From Bugulina stolonifera (lineage: Eukaryota > Bryozoa > Gymnolaemata > Cheilostomatida > Bugulidae): a stretch of 64,000 nucleotides of DNA. Location: the NCBI GenBank assembly GCA_935421135.1, contig OW285193.1:9960099-10024098 (forward strand), written 5' to 3'. The notes below the pieces were generated by a model, which was not told the origin of the DNA, searched no databases, and was given only the letters and a program-made list of their open reading frames with translations. The position numbers and the translations under genes were made by a program. Shown here piece by piece: positions 58,131-64,000 of the stretch (position 1 is the first letter of the stretch; every line of letters begins with the position of its first letter).

Positions 58131-58972
58131 GGTTTATTTGCCGTTATCTTAATATTATCAATACTGTTTAAGCAGTGTTCATGAAAGGGGTGTAATATGA
58201 TAATTCTATATGGCTCTAAAGAGCGAGTTAAGCTAAAAGCAGCAAATTTAGAACATGGTTTAAATTTAGATTCAACTCACTGACATTAAATTAAAACTGG
58301 TTATTCCGTCTTATTTAACTTATACTCGTATAATGACTTCATGCAAACTTTATAAGAAAAAATAAATACATCCCGTAATGCACATGTATATGTACAAGCA
58401 ATGTGGCTAAAAGATGTGGCGTAGTAAAGACTAATCTAATCTGTAAACTTGCACTTCATCAGAGAATCGGCCAGTTTTTTTCAACTGCATTTCCTATTGA
58501 ATCGAACGCAACATAGGTAAAAATTACAATCTGTAAAATGTTGTCGTACAACAGTATATTCAATATTTAAACCGATATCCAATAAAAATCTTTTTTTTCT
58601 GTGTCAGCTCACTACAGTGTACTTAGTGCTAACCAAAAAAAACTCTGGCTACATATCTCAGTGCTCTAGCATGCTTAAAACCTGTATACTCATATTTGAG
58701 CAGGATTCCATTACACAATTTTCTGCGAGCATTGGGTCAATGTTCAGGCATAATATTGGAACTCGCTGTATAGATATGAGGTCACAACGTTGACACTAAT
58801 TCGATATCAAATTAGATCTAAATATTAAATTCATGCAATGTATATATACATGTGCACGTATAGGCAATGTGGTTAGAAGATGTGAATTAGTAAAGACTAA
58901 CCTTTCTTCGCCAGAATATTTTCTTACCTGTATTTCCTCGGCAAAGCGAACCGTTTTTTTTATCTGTACTTC
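57643..58972 (-). CDS. PP1-docking paralogue 3, partial
   Basis: Exon 58902-58972 (EVQIKKTVRFAEEIQV, with intact RVxF), exon 57901-57999 and last exon 57643-57811. The middle exon carries an in-frame 12-bp tandem duplication (QLWNQLW for QLW). The last exon uses a different acceptor from paralogues 1 and 2, in matching phase. The ancestral TGA is replaced, so the frame continues through LINRLPGKFPKLYNVRML to a later TGA at 57643. No GILR exon or start is found in 59-60 kb, so the gene is 5'-incomplete or dead. Confidence 0.45.
58441..58493 (-). pseudogene. Second, decayed RVxF exon of paralogue 3
   Basis: Tandem duplicate of the 58902-58972 exon. It reads EMQLKKTGRFSDEVQVY: the key Val of RVxF is now Gly, the 3' third is deleted and the donor GTTAGT is ATTAGT. 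Confidence 0.6.
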
Positions 58973-59089
58973 CTATTCAATTGAACACAGGAATGGATAA
59001 AATTGAAATCTGTGAATTATTGCTGTACAACTGTTCATCTAAAATTTAATCCAACAAGACGTAATATATCTTTATTTTTTCAGTATAAT

Positions 59090-60188
59090 ATGACTACATT
59101 GTACCTAAATGTTAAAAAGTAACTCACATTCACACTTTTAAAATAATGCACATATATGACAACAATGAAATATAAAACGAAGACTGCTGAAATGCTGATT
59201 TGTCACAAGCATCTAAAGGAGAATATAAATAGATAAACAATTGCTTTAGTCATTAACAGTTTTAAAAGTATAAGTATATCATGCATGTCAAAATTAAAGG
59301 TGCATTTTAAATAATTGAAACATATTTTCATTGCAATGATTATAAATAAAGACATGCATGTTGAAATTATGAATTTTCCGGTAAATATGAAAATAAAACC
59401 TACCGCTACATAACTGTTTGCCATTTTATATGATGAACATGAGAAACATGCTGTGATTCGGAATCACAAAAAGCGAAAAGGCATATTTTAATAATAAAGT
59501 ATTGGGGCATGTCATGGTATACTGTAAAACCCTAGCAGATACATTCTGCAGTAGTTCCCAACCCTTGCAATAGCACTAAACATTTTATTTGCGACGAAGA
59601 CATTTTCTTCCATATTATAGTTCACTGTGCCTAAGTTGTTTTCGATACTCGGAAATCATAGTCTATAACTAAAGGCTGCCTTTATTTGTGTACTAGGCCT
59701 ACGCACCATATTCCCCAATCTTCACAGAGCTGATATAATTAAGGTATTAAAATTTCTCATGGAAACTGACCAACCCATCTTACCATCTCCTAAGTAAGAC
59801 AATGGTCATCTTTTTTCCCTTAATGTCTCAATTTGCCTGTTATTTGAGGCAGTGTTACTTTTAACAGTAAGGCAGTTTAGGCAGTATTTAAGTTGTCTTC
59901 ACAAAGCTTTAAGCTCTAGCTTCCCTTTTCATATTAAGACACTTCCTTGTATATGAATCTTTGTGGTCTTTCCTACTCTTCCCTTGGTTGTCAATATTCC
60001 ACCACTTCAAAGTAGTAGTTGAAATGGAATGCTGGTATGCTTTTATCAGAGCTACTACCAGTTAGTAAATTACATGTATGTTTCTATGCGCCTGATAAAT
60101 ATCTTGGTGCTGAAGCTGTTAGTCCAACTGTTGCACAGACGCCACATGTCTCCTGTAGTTTATATGCACATAGGCTATTAGTAAAGTT
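59090..60188. other. No gene seen
   Basis: AT-rich spacer between array units; contains one fragment (60080-60140, minus, ETCGVCATVGLTASAPRY) related to the 56.2-kb exon. Confidence 0.45.
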
Positions 60189-62285
60189 AAAAAAATGAAA
60201 CCGCATCTTTGCTTAATCTCTGTCATTTGAAACTGAGATTAAAAATCTTAATTATTTAAGCTACATTAGTACAATGTATTGCTTCATAACATTATTCAAG
60301 TAAATTATGTGCATGATCAAAATAAATTATGTGTAAAAACGCAAATTACTGAAACGGCAATTTATCACAAATACTGAAAGTATATCTTGGTACTGAAGCT
60401 GTCCTTCCAGCTGTTGGACAAACACTACATGTTTCCTGCAACCTTCTCAGATTGATAGTGACAATGAGTTTGCTACGATGTTTGCAGGGCGAGCTTTAAC
60501 CCATTACCTTGAGAGATATTTATAGCACATCCAATAATGTTGATACATTAGAAGATGCTGTAAACTATTTTATTGGCAGAAGATCAGCTATAACTGGCGG
60601 ACAAATAATGTGTAAATTCAAGGATGATTACATATCATTAAGAAAATATGTTACATAAAGGACAGGCAAATGATGTAGAAAACCATTAGAATTTAGATAA
60701 ACGCATTAGAATTTAGAAAATAAAGTAAAACTCAATGCTTGCTAGAGCACAGTGTTGATAATCGTATATATTATCGGATTTACCGAATTTGCGGAATTTT
60801 CAATCCAGCTGTAAACTTTACACTTACATGTAGCTGCTGCCATCCTGCTGGTGATGAAACCACTGCAAGATAATCCCATTTGAACGAGATTCCAGTAAAG
60901 TTCAAAGTGGAAACTATGCTGCGTAGACAGGCGAATATCGTCTTATATACTACGATGTGTGGAGAGTCTATAAGTCATAATTCTGATTAACTAGATGGAC
61001 AATATAAATTAAATATATCAAATGATAAATTGTTTTAATGTACGAGATGTTTGTACAAGTATAGAGTAAGCATAGGGGTTCTGTATTTTTTTCAGTCCAC
61101 TATCTGAAGATAGCGTTTTCCTTTCCTAAAAATTAAAGTTGGTTGCAAAAATGCAAAACCACAACACATACAATATATATGTAGTTTCATGAAAATAGTT
61201 GTAGAACCAACAGGGAGGATGCTTTTCCCTAGAACTGCTGCTAGATTAATGAGTTTTAATGTAATACCAAAAGCATTCATATTAGAGTCAAAAAATCGTG
61301 CGATCGGAAAAAGCACGATGGTTAACAATATTCGAAGGGCAAATTGAAGAATAATTCTATAAAGTTATCTACAGATTTTTAAAGCATTCTTTAAAAAGGC
61401 TCCACTATTAGCGTGGCCAGCATAATTAAATTCGGCTGCTTAGGAAATTTATTATAAAATAGTTATTGAAGTGCAGGACATGGTTATAGAAATACAGAGG
61501 AAGTGAAGTAGGAGTCATTAAGCACATTGTATACTCTCATCAGTTCCTCATCACCTGATGGCAACCCTTTCCTCTCCTAAAAATATAGTCAATTGTAAAA
61601 ATGCGACAATTTTAATGTACAATGCAGCTTCATAAATATAGTTGTAGAATTAAAAGAAAAGTTTTTCTCCCATAAACCTGCTGTTAGAGTAGTGAGTTTT
61701 CATACAATACTGAAAGTATTACTTCTCAAGTTAGCAAGTCATGCAACCAGAAAACGCACCGTAGTTAGAAATATTTGAAGTCGCAATAGACAAACAATTC
61801 GACAAAATTCATCTTCAGATTAGGAGAAGATTCTGTGAAATGCTTCCCTAATAGCGTGTTCAGCATTCTAACATTGTATAGTTTGGGAAATTTTCCAGGC
61901 AGGCGGTTAATCAGATAAGCTGTGAAATCAAATCTACATTGCAATATTTCATTATGGTTGAAAGAATAATCAAGAAAATAATTAACCAATTTATGGTTAG
62001 ATTATTGCAAAGAGTACTTTCACTAGCCATGGATGTATCAGCACCTTCCATAGCTGATTCCATAGCTGATCAGACTCACTGCAAAGTCTCCTTTCAACTG
62101 GACGTCTGATCATGACAATCCTACAAATGTCTAAAACTGACAATTTCTTCTGAATGTTTCAAATAAACCCTTGATAAAATGTTGATAAAAAACAAGATCG
62201 CGAAGATAGCAGTGACTTTGAAGAAAACATGATGAACTCTGCACGTATATGTAGTTGATATACATGTATGTCATTATCAAGGGCT
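60189..62285. repeat. Tandem unit 2 of the right-hand array (2.1 kb)
   Basis: Starts at TGAAACCGCATCTTTGCTTA and is followed directly by unit 3, whose start reads TGAAACCGCATGTTTCCTTA. Holds paralogue 4. Confidence 0.85.
61765..62120 (-). pseudogene. PP1-docking paralogue 4, donor mutated
   Basis: Exon 62022-62120 (same 12-bp duplication as paralogue 3) and last exon 61765-61933 (VFDFTAYLINRLPGKFPK and on). The donor between them is GAAAGT instead of GTAAGT, so the intron should not be removed normally. No RVxF or GILR exon is present upstream, because unit 3 begins there. Confidence 0.6.
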
Positions 62286-64000
62286 AAAAATGAAACCGCA
62301 TGTTTCCTTAATCTCTGTCATTTGAAACTGAGATTAAAAATTTTAATTATTTAAGCTAAATTTGTATAATATATTGCTTCATGACATTATTCAAGTAAAT
62401 TATATGCATGATCAAAATAAATTATGTGTCAAAACGCAAATAACTAAAATGGCAATTTATTACAAATACTGAAAGTATATCTTGGTACTGAAGCTGTCCT
62501 TCCAGCTGTTGGAGAAACACTACATGTTTCCTGTAACCTTCTCAGATTGAAAATGACAATGAGTTTGCTACGATGTTTGCAGGGCGAGCTTTAACCCATT
62601 ACCTTGAGAGATATTTATAGCACATCCAATAATGTTGATACATTAGAAGATGCTGTAAGCTATTTTATTGGCAGGAGATCAGCTTTAACTGGCAGACAAA
62701 TAATGTGTAAATTCAAGGATGATTACATATCAGTAAGCAAATACGTTACATAAAGGACAGGCAAATGGTGTAGGAAATCAGAGGCAAGATAAAGGCATTA
62801 AAACTTAGAAAATAAAGTAAAACTCAATGCTTGCTAGAGCACAGTGTTGATAATCGTAGATATTATCGGGTTTACCGAGCTTGCGGAATCTTCAACTTAG
62901 CTGTAAATTTTAAATTTACATTTAGCTGTTGCCATCCTGCTGGGGATGAAACCACTGCAAGATAATCCCATTTGAACAAGATTCCAGCAAAGTTCAAAGT
63001 GGAAACTATGTTGAGTAGACAGGCGAATATCGTATTATATACTACGATGTGGAGAGTCTGTAAATCGTAATTCTGATTAACTAGATGGACAATATAAAAT
63101 AAATATATTGAATGATAAATTGTTTTAATGTACGAGATGTTTGTACAAGTATAGAGTAAGAATAGGGGACCTGTATTTTCTTCAGTCCACTATCTGAAGA
63201 TAGCGTTTTCCTTTCCTAAAAATTAAAGTTGGTTGCAAAAATGCAAAACCACAACACATACAATATATATGTAGTTTCATGAAAATAGTTGTAGAATCAA
63301 CAGGAAGGATGCTTTCCCCTAGAACTGCTGCTAGAGTAATGAGTTTTAATGTAATACCAAAAGCATTCATATTCGGGTCAAAAAATTGTGCGATCGGAAA
63401 AAGCACGATGGTTAACAATATTCGAAGGGCAAATTGAAGAATATTTCTATAAAGTTATCTACAGATTTTTAAAGCATTCTTTAAAGAGGCTCCATTATTA
63501 GTGTGGTCAGCATAATTAAATTGGGCAGCTTGGGAAATTTATTATAAAATAATAAATTATTGTAATGCAGGACATGGTTATAGAAATATAGAGGAAGTGA
63601 AGTAGGAGTCATTAAGCACATTGTATACTCTCATCAGTTCCTCATCATCTGACGGCAACGCTTTCCTCTCCTAAAAATATAATCAATTGTAAAAATGCGA
63701 CGATTTTAATGTACAATGCAGCTTCATAAAAATAGCTGTAGAATTAAAAGGAAGGTTTCTCTCTCCTAAACCTGCTGTTAGAGTAGTGAGTTTTCATACA
63801 ATACTGAAAGTATTAGTCCTCAAGTTAGCAAGTCACAACCAGAAAACGCACCGTAGTAAGAAATATTTGAAGTCAAAATTGACACACAATTCGACAAAAT
63901 TTATCTTCAGATTAGGAGAAGGTTCTGTAAAATACCTCCCTAATAGCGTGCTCAGCCTCCTAACATTGTATAGTTTGGGAAATTTTCCAGGTAGGCGGTT
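62286..64000. repeat. Tandem unit 3 of the right-hand array, cut by the window end
   Basis: Collinear with unit 2 from its first base. The array is likely to continue beyond the window. Confidence 0.85.
63860..64000 (-). pseudogene. PP1-docking paralogue 5, last-exon fragment at the window edge
   Basis: Reads NRLPGKFPKLYNVRRLST and on to DFKYF, then TTA where paralogue 3 has its TGA and paralogue 4 its TAA, so this copy has lost that stop. Upstream exons would lie beyond 64000. Confidence 0.5.

Overview
This is eukaryotic, animal-type DNA: AT-rich, with short coding islands flanked by GT-AG splice sites, introns from about 80 bp to a few hundred bp, TATA-type promoters and a dense mix of decayed transposons. 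Palindromes of the ACATGTAC type recur throughout. Together with the short introns these suggest a small-genome invertebrate, perhaps a demosponge; no diagnostic gene proves this. There are no bacterial operons, rRNA genes or CRISPR arrays. Most open frames are not genes. The gene models here rest on splice sites, intron phase and comparison between copies inside the window.

1-29 kb. Mostly non-coding, with scattered candidate exons (3.8-4.6, 9.1, 12.2, 15.5, 16.6 and 18.5 kb), none assignable to a known family. Repeats and mobile elements include a 13-bp minisatellite (5.4 kb), a duplicated sequence family (6-9.3 kb), Ala/Glu-rich coding fragments (9.5 and 11.4 kb), a PIF/Harbinger transposase relic (22.7 kb), a 1.9-kb hAT-like non-autonomous element holding an exact 617-bp tandem duplication (23.8-25.7 kb), a LINE reverse transcriptase relic (26.7 kb) and a tRNA-derived SINE (27.8-28.0 kb). 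At 17.3-17.5 kb a TATA box is followed by a 70-bp sequence that folds into a 35-pair hairpin.

30-48 kb. Two tandem copies of one large segment, A (about 30.0-40.1 kb) and B (about 40.2-48.3 kb). They differ by later insertions: a pogo-like MITE and a foldback element in A; a 5'-truncated RTE-type retrotransposon with a 17-bp target duplication and a 370-bp insertion in B. Copy A holds the best gene of the window, a six-exon minus-strand gene for a 119-residue protein with the two classic protein phosphatase 1 (PP1) docking motifs, GILR (SILK type) and KTVRF (RVxF type), in the usual order. Copy B keeps the last four exons but has lost the promoter and first two exons.

48-64 kb. A plus-strand gene candidate at 51.3-52.1 kb and a two-exon minus-strand gene candidate at 55.5-56.3 kb are followed by a tandem array of about 2-kb units (56.4-64 kb, running off the window). 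These units hold three more partial copies of the PP1-docking family in various states of decay. The overall picture is a local, lineage-specific expansion of a small putative PP1-regulator gene family, made by segmental duplication and broken up by transposons.
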